DNA of 9,163 bases, from the NCBI GenBank assembly GCA_964453035.1, contig CAYVOX010000130.1, positions 1-9,163 on the forward strand, given 5' to 3'. The position numbers and the translations under genes were made by a program. This DNA is from CAYVOX01 sp964453035. GTDB lineage: Bacteria > Chloroflexota > Anaerolineae > Anaerolineales > Anaerolineaceae. Shown piece by piece: positions 1 through 6,503 of this stretch; positions within the stretch are counted from its first letter, which is position 1, and every line of letters begins with the position of its first letter. Under the pieces are notes generated by a model that saw nothing but the letters and a program-made list of their open reading frames with translations, was not told the origin of the DNA and made no database searches.

Positions 1-908
1 AGTTGCCTGTCAACCGGGAAGCCAAAGCCATCCAGGCGGTCGACTTTCATGTCGTCGCGGATAACCTCCAACAGGTGGTTAATTCTCCCGCACATGTGAA
101 AGATGCGCGGTCCAGGATATCGCTCCCACAGCCAGTTATAGTAGGGCACCACAAATTCACGGAAAGCGCACGCACTCATCATTTCTCCGGCATCACAACC
201 CAACCAGATGGCGTGACCAGGGTCGGCACCGGTCAATTCATCAAAGTAAGCGATGCAACGCTGGTGACTGAGCATGGTCAGTTCCATCAAACGGTGCACG
301 CGCTCCGGATCGGACTTGATCCATAAAAACAGGTTGGCACCGCATAGCGCAAAGGCAGAAGGGATGGGCCCGCCCGGCTGGCTGAGGGTGACCTGCACCT
401 TGAGCGGCTGCCCGTTGATGCGCACGTCAAAATCCTCCAGGCAGGCTTGCATTCCCCGGAAGAACGCAATCTTTTTAGCGTTCAGCCCGCCCGCCGGGTC
501 AGGCAGCGTGAGTGTATCAATCTCCTCCGGCTCGTGAAGCAAGTGAGTGGTCTTGGCGGGTTGGTCGGGCAGCCACTCAATTTCCATCGGAAACTCGGTG
601 CCGCGCAGAGCGCCAAAATCAGGCGTGATGGTCAACTGACCGGTCTCAATCGGCAAATCATCGCGAATGGTTTCGCAGCGCCACTTGAAGTTCAACAGGT
701 TCTCTCGCAGGTAACTGCGGGGGGTTTCGATGAATTGCGCGAAAGTGACCCCTCGCGCAGCCAATACCATCCAGAACGTAGCATCCACCCACACCGGCGC
801 CCGGTCGGTGGGTTCGCGCCGGAAGGTGCGTTCCAGGCGCTGACGTTTGATGTCATTTTCGGCAATAACCGCATCTGGAATGCTGATATCAATTCGTTCG
901 TGGGTCAT
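1..908 (-). CDS. Uroporphyrinogen-decarboxylase superfamily protein (URO-D/MtaA-like), 3' end cut by window edge
   Basis: An open frame runs from ATG 908-906 to the left edge with no stop, giving 302 complete codons; the C-terminus is missing. The N-terminus has the superfamily signature in which a basic helix (KRQRLERTFRREP) leads into TDRAPVWVD. Near the visible end is an H-x-C-G motif (HMCG, H271 and C273), which is typical of the methyltransferase branch (MtaA/CmuA-like), where His and Cys residues bind zinc for methyl transfer. A later Cys that would complete that site would lie outside the window. Families with this fold include haem-pathway decarboxylases and corrinoid-dependent methyltransferases. 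The location in a sugar operon argues against haem synthesis, so a methyl-transfer or other role on the imported compound is inference. The start is fixed by a 4-bp ATGA overlap with the sulfatase stop, implying translational coupling. The family is fairly sure; the substrate is unknown. Confidence 0.85.
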   Translation of the reverse strand, partial: MTHERIDISIPDAVIAENDIKRQRLERTFRREPTDRAPVWVDATFWMVLAARGVTFAQFIETPRSYLRENLLNFKWRCETIRDDLPIETGQLTITPDFGALRGTEFPMEIEWLPDQPAKTTHLLHEPEEIDTLTLPDPAGGLNAKKIAFFRGMQACLEDFDVRINGQPLKVQVTLSQPGGPIPSAFALCGANLFLWIKSDPERVHRLMELTMLSHQRCIAYFDELTGADPGHAIWLGCDAGEMMSACAFREFVVPYYNWLWERYPGPRIFHMCGRINHLLEVIRDDMKVDRLDGFGFPVDRQ

Positions 909-2404
909 AGCACTGCCCCCCGGTTGTGCCAGTTGGAGCGGTCGGTTTCATTCATGCCCGCCTCAGCTCGCAAATGAGCCAGGATGGGATGCACCGGGCG
1001 CCCTGTGACCAGCTGGCCATCCTTTACAAAGCCTTCTTCACGCCCGCGCAGCTGCTCCACCAGGCGCTGCCGCCACAAAGTCAGCCGCTCTGGCGCCATT
1101 CCGGTGAGGGTCATGTCATTTTTCTCATGAGGATCGGCAGCCAGGTCAAAGAACTGCTCCCGCCCACTCGCGCTCCACCACACGTATTTCTCTTTCCCAT
1201 TCGTCAACCACTGGATGGATTGCCCAAAAACCACGTGCTCTCCATGCAAAAATTCGCGCCATGCCTCTGGCTTCCCTTCCATGATGGGTAGAAAGCTCTT
1301 GCCCTGCACAGTATCCGGAATGGGCAGCCCGGCGCAATCCAACAGGGTCGGCATCAGGTCGCGCAACTCCACCACCTGGTCGTAGCTCCGGTTGGGCAGA
1401 ATACTACTGCCCCGCGGCCCCGCGAAAATCAGCGGCACGCGTGCCGAGCCGTCGTACGGGTAGGCTTTGCGGAACATGGTGTGATCACCCATCATCTCCC
1501 CGTGGTCCGAGACGAAGCAAATGAATGTGTTATCCAGCTGGTCATACTCCTTAAGGGTGAAGAAAACACGGTCAAGCTGGTAATCTATATGGGTCATGTG
1601 ACCGTAATACCCGGCCCGCGCCCGCTTGAGCAGGTGGGGTGGAATCGGACCAACCGGCGTCTCGTGTGAAAATTGAGCGGCAAAAGGCTGAAGTATCTCC
1701 TCCCAGTTGCCAACCGGCACAGGTGGCATGTCGGTTTGCAGGTATTGCTCCAGCGCCCAGCCGGGCGGGTCATAGGGCGGATGCGGGCGGTGATAAGAAA
1801 GGTAAAGGAAGAACGGCTTACGCGGATCGCGCCGGTGAACGAATTCCACCGCCTGCTGGGTCAGCCAATTGGTCGGGTGCAGGTTCTCCTCGCGGTCCCA
1901 CGGGCGGGCCACATAAGAATTGCAGTGCACGCCGTGCGAGAAGTAATCGGCATCTGCCCCCGCCCTCAACCTCAACCAGGGGATGTAATCGTCCATTTCA
2001 TCGTAATTGTGATGTCCAAAGCGTGGGTAGTTGAAAAAGCCGTCGTGCAGGATGACGTTCTGAAAACCGACCTGAGAACGTTCAGGGTAAACATGCATCT
2101 TGCCAATGGCTTGTGTCTGGTAACCGTTTTTAGTAAATTCCCCGGCCAGCGTCACCGGATAATTCCACGGCACGCCGTCCAGATGACCAATCCGCCCGTG
2201 ACTGGCCTGGTTCATCCCCGTAAAAAGCGCCGCGCGCGCCGCAATGCAGGTGGGGCAGGCGCTGTACGCCCGGGTAAACCGCGCCCCTCGAGCGGCAAGC
2301 GTATCCAGGTACGGGGTGTGCACCACCGGATGCCCGGCGATGCTCAAACAGTCGCCGCGCCACTGGTCGGTGATGATGAGCAGCACATTGGGTTGACTGG
2401 ACAT
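905..2404 (-). CDS. Formylglycine-dependent sulfatase (arylsulfatase A-like), cytoplasmic
   Basis: This 499-aa protein has the full alkaline-phosphatase-like sulfatase layout. N-terminal metal-site residues sit in NVLLIITDQ (D13), the active-site signature is CIAARAALFTG (C53-x-A55-x-R57), then GKMH (K102, H104), HRPHPPYDPP (H205, H208) and the C-terminal metal site VSDHGEMMGDH (D300, H301). C53 fits the C-x-(P/A)-x-R motif that is converted to formylglycine by a maturase, which is not in this window. The length is normal for the family. No signal peptide or membrane segment is visible, so it should act in the cytoplasm, after import of a sulfated substrate through the adjacent transporter. 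It starts 5 nt after the permease stop, with AAAGG about 10 nt upstream, and its TGA overlaps the next ATG. Phosphonate monoester hydrolases share this fold and cannot be excluded. The substrate (sugar sulfate, aryl sulfate or other) is unknown. Confidence 0.93.
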   Translation of the reverse strand: MSSQPNVLLIITDQWRGDCLSIAGHPVVHTPYLDTLAARGARFTRAYSACPTCIAARAALFTGMNQASHGRIGHLDGVPWNYPVTLAGEFTKNGYQTQAIGKMHVYPERSQVGFQNVILHDGFFNYPRFGHHNYDEMDDYIPWLRLRAGADADYFSHGVHCNSYVARPWDREENLHPTNWLTQQAVEFVHRRDPRKPFFLYLSYHRPHPPYDPPGWALEQYLQTDMPPVPVGNWEEILQPFAAQFSHETPVGPIPPHLLKRARAGYYGHMTHIDYQLDRVFFTLKEYDQLDNTFICFVSDHGEMMGDHTMFRKAYPYDGSARVPLIFAGPRGSSILPNRSYDQVVELRDLMPTLLDCAGLPIPDTVQGKSFLPIMEGKPEAWREFLHGEHVVFGQSIQWLTNGKEKYVWWSASGREQFFDLAADPHEKNDMTLTGMAPERLTLWRQRLVEQLRGREEGFVKDGQLVTGRPVHPILAHLRAEAGMNETDRSNWHNRGAVL

Positions 2405-2409
2405 GTCTG

Positions 2410-3285
2410 TTAGCCTTTAACTGCGCCTGCTGTCAGGCCGCTCACCAGGTATTTGTGAGTGAAAATCGAAAAAATGATCACCGGCAGCATGATGACTACG
2501 CCTGCGCTGGTAATCTTGCCCCATTCCCAACCCTGATACTGCAAGAAGTTAACCACGCCAACCGGGGCGGTCATCATATCACCACGCGTAAAAATCAAGG
2601 CGTAGAAGAATTCGATCCAGGTGGTGATAAAGGTCAGCACGCCAACCGAGACCATCCCAGGAGCAGCCAGGGGCAGCACTACCTGCGTAAAAGCCTGCCA
2701 CTGGGTCGCTCCGTCCACCGCGCAGGATTCTTCAAGGTCCTTGGGGATACCGTCCATAAAGGGACGCAGCACCCAGATGACTAATGGCGTGGTGAACGTC
2801 AGGTACACCAGAACGATGCCCTGGTAACTGTTATACCAGCCAATTTCCTTGGTGATATTGAACAGCGGCAACGCAAAGCCGATGGGCAACGCCAGGCGGG
2901 CTGCCAGGATCCAGAAAGTAAGCAATCTATCGCGCTTGAAAGTAAAGCGTGAGAGGGCATATGCCGCCGGAGCTCCAATCAGGAGCGCAAAGACGGTAGT
3001 GAGCGTGCTGGTGATAAGGCTGTTGACCAGGTTGCGACCAAAGTTCGTCTGGGATAATTCGATGTAATTCTGGGCTGTCCAACCCGCGGAAAAATCGGGC
3101 GGCATGGCAAAGTTGGCCTGGTCGGTGCGCAGCGACATCAACGTCATCCACGCAATCGGTCCCAGCACCATAAAAATCACCACTAGCAGCACCACAATGT
3201 TCAGAAGAGAAGATACGCCTCGCCTCACGCGGTGCGAGAGCGGGGCAACATAAGCTTGAGAGGGAAGGGTTGTGGTTTTGTTCAT
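2410..3285 (-). CDS. ABC sugar transporter permease, MalG-like (CUT1, second permease)
   Basis: Inner-membrane permease of a carbohydrate (CUT1) importer, 291 aa from the chosen ATG at 3285. A first hydrophobic helix follows a basic N-terminus (about residues 25-45), and further helices are spread over the chain. The cytoplasmic EAA loop (from about residue 185) reads EESCAVDGATQWQAF followed by LPLAAPG. It contacts the ATPase; here the usual E-A-A is E-S-C, while D and G are kept. The C-terminus KYLVSGLTAGAVKG is the classic MalG-type ending. An in-frame ATG at 3306 exists, but 3285 is preferred because GGGGGA lies 7 nt upstream and the ATG overlaps the previous gene's TGA as ATGA. The sulfatase follows after 5 nt. 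Family confidence is high; the sugar carried cannot be read from sequence. Confidence 0.94.
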   Translation of the reverse strand: MNKTTTLPSQAYVAPLSHRVRRGVSSLLNIVVLLVVIFMVLGPIAWMTLMSLRTDQANFAMPPDFSAGWTAQNYIELSQTNFGRNLVNSLITSTLTTVFALLIGAPAAYALSRFTFKRDRLLTFWILAARLALPIGFALPLFNITKEIGWYNSYQGIVLVYLTFTTPLVIWVLRPFMDGIPKDLEESCAVDGATQWQAFTQVVLPLAAPGMVSVGVLTFITTWIEFFYALIFTRGDMMTAPVGVVNFLQYQGWEWGKITSAGVVIMLPVIIFSIFTHKYLVSGLTAGAVKG

Positions 3286-4244
3286 GATTGCGTCCCCCGG
3301 TTCCATCGAATGGTGCGCAGGATGAAATATGTCAGAATAAGGGTGAAAATCAGCATGATGATAATCATCGCGCTGGAATATCCAATGTAAGAGTAATTAA
3401 ATGCTTTCTGGAACGCATAATAGTTGGTTGGCTCGGTCACAAAACCAGGACCACCGTCTGTCATGATGTAAACAAGCGGAAAGGTACGTATGCTATCCAC
3501 CAGTTGGAAGAGAATCACAATGCTAAGCACCGGGCGCAGCATGGGCAGGGTGACGTAACGCAATGTCTGCCAGCCAGTGGCACCGTCCACCAGAGCGGCC
3601 TCAAGGGGTTCATCCGGTAAGGATTGCAACCCGGCGTACAGGATGATAAAACAAAACGGGAAGAATTCCCAGACGTTGGCTACAGCCAGCGCAAACAGAG
3701 CCAGATTCGGGTTGCCCAGCCAGGCAAGTTTTTCTCCCCCAAGCGAAGTTACCCAGTAATTCAAAATACTTACTTGCGGCGTGAACATGATGCGCCAGAT
3801 AATACCAGCCACAATCGGGGGAATCACCATTGGAATGATAAAAATGGCGCGCGAGAGTTCAGCCAGCCAGGTGTTCTTGATGCGGTTCTTAACAAAAATG
3901 GAGAGGCTCAGGCCGATCAGCACTTGCAACGGCACCGTCAGGAAGGTGTATTTGACCTGCACCTGCACCGAATTCCAGAAGCGGTCATCCGTCGTGAACA
4001 GCTCGACAAAATTATCCAATCCAATGAACTTGAGCGAGCCGGGCCGGGTCAGATCCCACGAGGTGAAGCTGGTGGCAATCAGAAAGATAACTGGCAAAAT
4101 GGTCACAACCGTCAACAGGATCAGGCTGGGGGTGAGGAGTATCTTAAAAAAACGACCCTGCGCCTGGCGCCAATGGGACGGATCGGGAAGGAACTGAGAA
4201 AACCACCGCGAAATCGCTTTAGGAATAGTCTTCATCTGGGTCAT
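3282..4244 (-). CDS. ABC sugar transporter permease, MalF-like (CUT1, first permease)
   Basis: Inner-membrane permease of a CUT1 sugar importer, 320 aa from the ATG at 4244. A basic N-terminus is followed by a long hydrophobic segment (ILLTPSLILLTVVTILPVIF) and several later helices. The EAA loop is nearly consensus: EPLEAALVDGATGWQTL then TLPMLRP (E215, D220, G221). The downstream MTDGGPG segment is typical of MalF/UgpA-type subunits. A longer GTG start at 4295 is possible, but that codon lies inside the right arm of a stem-loop and has no ribosome site. ATG 4244 has AAGGTG 7 nt upstream and is preferred. The gene is coupled to the next permease by an ATGA overlap. It follows the binding-protein gene after a 102-nt gap holding a strong hairpin. 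No ATP-binding subunit is present in the window, so a shared MsmK/MalK-type ATPase elsewhere is likely. Confidence 0.94.
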   Translation of the reverse strand: MTQMKTIPKAISRWFSQFLPDPSHWRQAQGRFFKILLTPSLILLTVVTILPVIFLIATSFTSWDLTRPGSLKFIGLDNFVELFTTDDRFWNSVQVQVKYTFLTVPLQVLIGLSLSIFVKNRIKNTWLAELSRAIFIIPMVIPPIVAGIIWRIMFTPQVSILNYWVTSLGGEKLAWLGNPNLALFALAVANVWEFFPFCFIILYAGLQSLPDEPLEAALVDGATGWQTLRYVTLPMLRPVLSIVILFQLVDSIRTFPLVYIMTDGGPGFVTEPTNYYAFQKAFNYSYIGYSSAMIIIMLIFTLILTYFILRTIRWNRGTQS

Positions 4245-4264
4245 ATTGTTGCACCTTGGGATCC

Positions 4265-4303
4265 GGGCCGGTGTGTCACAGCCAGGCTGCTTCACACCGG
4301 CCC
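4265..4303 (-). other. Intercistronic stem-loop between binding-protein and permease genes
   Basis: Perfect 11-bp inverted repeat: GGGCCGGTGTG (4265-4275) and CACACCGGCCC (4293-4303), with a 17-nt loop. It sits in the 102-nt gap between the binding-protein stop and the permease ATG, just upstream of the permease ribosome site. Read in the operon direction there is no U-tract after the stem, so it is not a canonical terminator. It more likely stabilises or differentially processes the upstream message, as intercistronic hairpins do after binding-protein genes such as malE. On the plus strand the stem is followed by ATTTTTA, so it could terminate antisense transcripts. Confidence 0.75.
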
Positions 4304-4346
4304 ATTTTTAGTAGTGCGGCGAGTCGAACTGCGCCAAAAAGATAGA

Positions 4347-5705
4347 CTACTCTGTGATCGTCCGCCCGGCTTTCTTCATGATCGCCACGGCATCTTTCTG
4401 GGCGGCATCCAACGCATCCTTGACCGATTTCTGCTTGGAAATAATCTCGCCAATCGCCTGGCCGAGGCGAGCGCCGACCTCAGGGAACTCAGGCTCCACG
4501 CGGTAAGCGCACTTGGCAATCTCCAGCGACTTGGTCACCAGTTCGCCGCGGTTAACGCCAGCCACCGAGTATTTCTTGGCGAAATCGGCATTGGTCAGCA
4601 CGGATTTGCGCGGGTTGGTGGACCAGGTGGATTCCAGGGCGCCTTTCAACAGCATTTCCTTGCTGGTAGCCCACTTGATGAACTCCCAGGCGGCTTCCTT
4701 GTTCTTGGCAGCCTTGGGAATAGCCAGGGCATGCGATGCAATCTGCGGGAACTGCCCTTTGGGTCCACCGGGCGGCATGGCAATCGCAAACTTATCTGAA
4801 ATGGTGGACTTGGTCGGATCAAGCACCGGTCCAAAAATACCCAGCGCATCAACCCACAGGCCGGCTTTGCCCTGTGTCAGCGCATTCTGGCAGTCTCCCT
4901 CATTGAGGATCTGCCCGCCACCGATGGAATATTTCATGATGAGGTCGGTGAAGTTTGTAATCGCTTCAATGGCTTCTGGGGTGTTGAGGGTTGGGGTAAC
5001 GTCCTTGGGCGGATCCTTGAAGATGTTGCCGCCAAAACCCTGCATCCACACCGGGGCCGGGAAGTGTACGCCCGCCGGAATGGTGCGCATGACGTAGCTG
5101 TAATAATCCGGGAGTTTCTGGGTAGTCTTGAGGACGTTTTCCAGTTCGGTGAAGGTGGTGGGGGCTTTCAAACCGGCAGCATCCAGGATATCTTTGCGGT
5201 AGAGCATGAGGGTTACTTCAGACGCAAAGGGAACGGCGTACAGCTTGCCATCCAGCCGGTGGGCATCCACCAGTGCCGGCGCAAAGTCATCGATATCGAA
5301 CTTGTCTTTGGCGATGTAGTCATCCAGCGGAACAATCCAGCCGGGGCGAATCCAGCGCAGCGCCTTGATGAAGATATTCATCACGCTGTCATAGGCGCTG
5401 CTGCCAGAGGAAAGCTCAGTTTCAATCTGGGTCAACGCATTTGAGAAAGAAACCAAATCGATGGTGACTTTGATACCGGTCTTTGCTTCGAACTCGGGCA
5501 GGTATTTCTGGATGAACGGCCAGTAGTTCAGATCGCTGTACAACACCTTGATGGATGTGCCCTTGAGCGGCATGGCCACAGTCGGTTTGGCCTGGGGAAC
5601 TGCGGTCGGGGCGGCGGTTGGCGTGGTGCAGGCAGCCAGGGCGGTTGCGGCTCCGGTCAGCGCGGCAGCCTTCAAAAATTCACGACGGGAAATCTTTTTA
5701 CTCAT
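4347..5705 (-). CDS. Sugar-binding lipoprotein of CUT1 ABC transporter (extracellular solute-binding protein family 1), Tat signal
   Basis: A 452-aa periplasmic or surface-anchored substrate-binding protein that delivers a sugar to the two downstream permeases. The N-terminus has a twin-arginine motif SRREFLK (R7-R8), a hydrophobic stretch and a lipobox LAAC with the lipidated Cys at 26. This indicates Tat export followed by lipid anchoring. An Ala/Pro/Thr-rich linker (about residues 27-47) precedes the mature domain, which begins around SIKVLYSDLNYWPFI. Internal features such as the segment near PGGPKGQFPQIASHALAIPK and AAWEFIKWATSKE are typical of family 1 binding proteins. The ribosome site GGAGG lies about 12 nt upstream of the ATG. 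The 104-nt leader contains an extra Shine-Dalgarno sequence and inverted repeats. The ligand is unknown; the Tat route may mean folding or cofactor acquisition before export. Confidence 0.95.
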   Translation of the reverse strand: MSKKISRREFLKAAALTGAATALAACTTPTAAPTAVPQAKPTVAMPLKGTSIKVLYSDLNYWPFIQKYLPEFEAKTGIKVTIDLVSFSNALTQIETELSSGSSAYDSVMNIFIKALRWIRPGWIVPLDDYIAKDKFDIDDFAPALVDAHRLDGKLYAVPFASEVTLMLYRKDILDAAGLKAPTTFTELENVLKTTQKLPDYYSYVMRTIPAGVHFPAPVWMQGFGGNIFKDPPKDVTPTLNTPEAIEAITNFTDLIMKYSIGGGQILNEGDCQNALTQGKAGLWVDALGIFGPVLDPTKSTISDKFAIAMPPGGPKGQFPQIASHALAIPKAAKNKEAAWEFIKWATSKEMLLKGALESTWSTNPRKSVLTNADFAKKYSVAGVNRGELVTKSLEIAKCAYRVEPEFPEVGARLGQAIGEIISKQKSVKDALDAAQKDAVAIMKKAGRTITE

Positions 5706-5809
5706 AGCTTCTTTTTCCTCCAGAATTGAATTGGGTCAGGCAGAAACCAATGATCAGAAAACGGTAGAACCTTTACGAAATGTTCTGATATCACCTCCTT
5801 GAGTTTGGC
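5706..5809 (-). promoter_or_regulatory. Leader of the binding-protein gene with ownerless SD and competing inverted repeats
   Basis: In the operon direction this 104-nt gap first holds AAGGAGGTGAT (5790-5800), a perfect anti-16S match with no usable start codon after it. Then come two inverted repeats sharing one strand. One is AGAAC (5782-5786) with GTTCT (5766-5770), plus TTT/AAA inside, making a 21-bp dyad. The other is ATCAGAA (5783-5789) with TTCTGAT (5753-5759). The two helices are mutually exclusive. Last comes the GGAGG site of the binding-protein gene. No convincing promoter was found. Possible roles are mRNA 5'-end stabilisation, an operator, or folding control; none is proven. Confidence 0.45.
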
Positions 5810-6472
5810 CTATTCGTAAGGCGTCTTATCCCAGAACGCTGTGAAGCGCTTGATGCCTTCGTGGGTGTAGGGATGGTCAAAGGCTTCTTTGTACACATCC
5901 AGACCGGCTGTCACAATATCCGCGCCGGCAGCAGCCGCATGGGCAATTTGCGCTCCGGTACGCACGGCAGCCACGATGATCTCAGTCTCAAAACCAAAAT
6001 TATCCCGGATAGCAACGCAATCTTCGATAAATTGGCGGGTGTCTTCCCCGTTAGATTCCTTCCAGCCGATAAATGGCGAAACAAAGAACGCTCCCATGCG
6101 CATGGCTTGCAGCGCCTGCGAGGCTGAGAAGACCAGCGTCAGGTTGGTGCGGATGCCCTTTTCCGCCAGGTACGCAATAGCTTTCCACGAGGCTTCCTGT
6201 GCCTGGAGCTTGATGACGAAATTGGGAGAAATCTTTGCCAGCTTCTCCCCTTCTTTGACGATCTCTTCAAACCCGGTGAAGTGCGGGTTGACCTCAACAG
6301 AGACGGTTTTTTCGGTTCCCTCAACCAGTTTAGCAATTTCGCGGATGACCGTCATAAACGGCTTGCCCGAAGCCTGTACGTGGCGAGGATTGGTAGTGAT
6401 GCCATCGATATCGTAATACTCCAGCGCATACTGGATTTGTTCGACGATGGCACTGTCAAGAAAGAATTTCAT
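5810..6472 (-). CDS. Short transaldolase / fructose-6-phosphate aldolase-like protein
   Basis: A 220-aa class I (Schiff-base) aldolase of the short transaldolase family (FSA/TalC size class). Visible active-site elements are D6 in FLDSA, GITTNP (24-29), the Schiff-base lysine in FVIKL (K88), the TalB-like NLTLVFSASQ (N110, T112) and SPFIGW (F134). Phe rather than FSA's Tyr131 at that position, plus NLT, suggests dihydroxyacetone transfer rather than free aldolase activity. By manual alignment the phosphate-binding Arg (R134 in E. coli FSA, R181 in TalB) is W137, and the phosphate-binding Ser (S166/S226) is A169. R171 matches TalB R228. The substrate may therefore not be a normal sugar phosphate. 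The start has a very strong site, AAGGAGGTAA (6476-6485), 3 nt from the ATG. It lies between the repressor and the transporter, so it probably belongs to the same catabolic route. The family is certain; the substrate is open. Confidence 0.93.
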   Translation of the reverse strand: MKFFLDSAIVEQIQYALEYYDIDGITTNPRHVQASGKPFMTVIREIAKLVEGTEKTVSVEVNPHFTGFEEIVKEGEKLAKISPNFVIKLQAQEASWKAIAYLAEKGIRTNLTLVFSASQALQAMRMGAFFVSPFIGWKESNGEDTRQFIEDCVAIRDNFGFETEIIVAAVRTGAQIAHAAAAGADIVTAGLDVYKEAFDHPYTHEGIKRFTAFWDKTPYE

Positions 6473-6503
6473 GTGTTACCTCCTTATTAGATTGAGATGT
6501 CTA

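Noticed and set aside
1673..2413. Plus-strand open frame opposite the sulfatase
   Set aside because: The opposite strand carries all sulfatase motifs; this translation shows no recognisable family.
3286..3306. Upstream in-frame ATG (3306) for the MalG-like permease
   Set aside because: The ATG at 3285 has GGGGGA at ideal spacing and an ATGA overlap with the previous stop; the extra seven residues are unlike the family.
4245..4295. GTG start at 4295 extending the MalF-like permease
   Set aside because: It lies inside the stem-loop arm with no ribosome site; AAGGTG before ATG 4244 is better.
4276..4305. Nine-codon frame (MGRCEAAWL) over the intercistronic hairpin
   Set aside because: There is no Shine-Dalgarno sequence, and it is fully explained by the stem-loop sequence.
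3624..4799. Long plus-strand open frame opposite the permease and binding-protein genes
   Set aside because: It is antisense to three well-supported genes, with low-complexity, charged, domain-free translation and no ribosome site; it is a shadow of the real frames.
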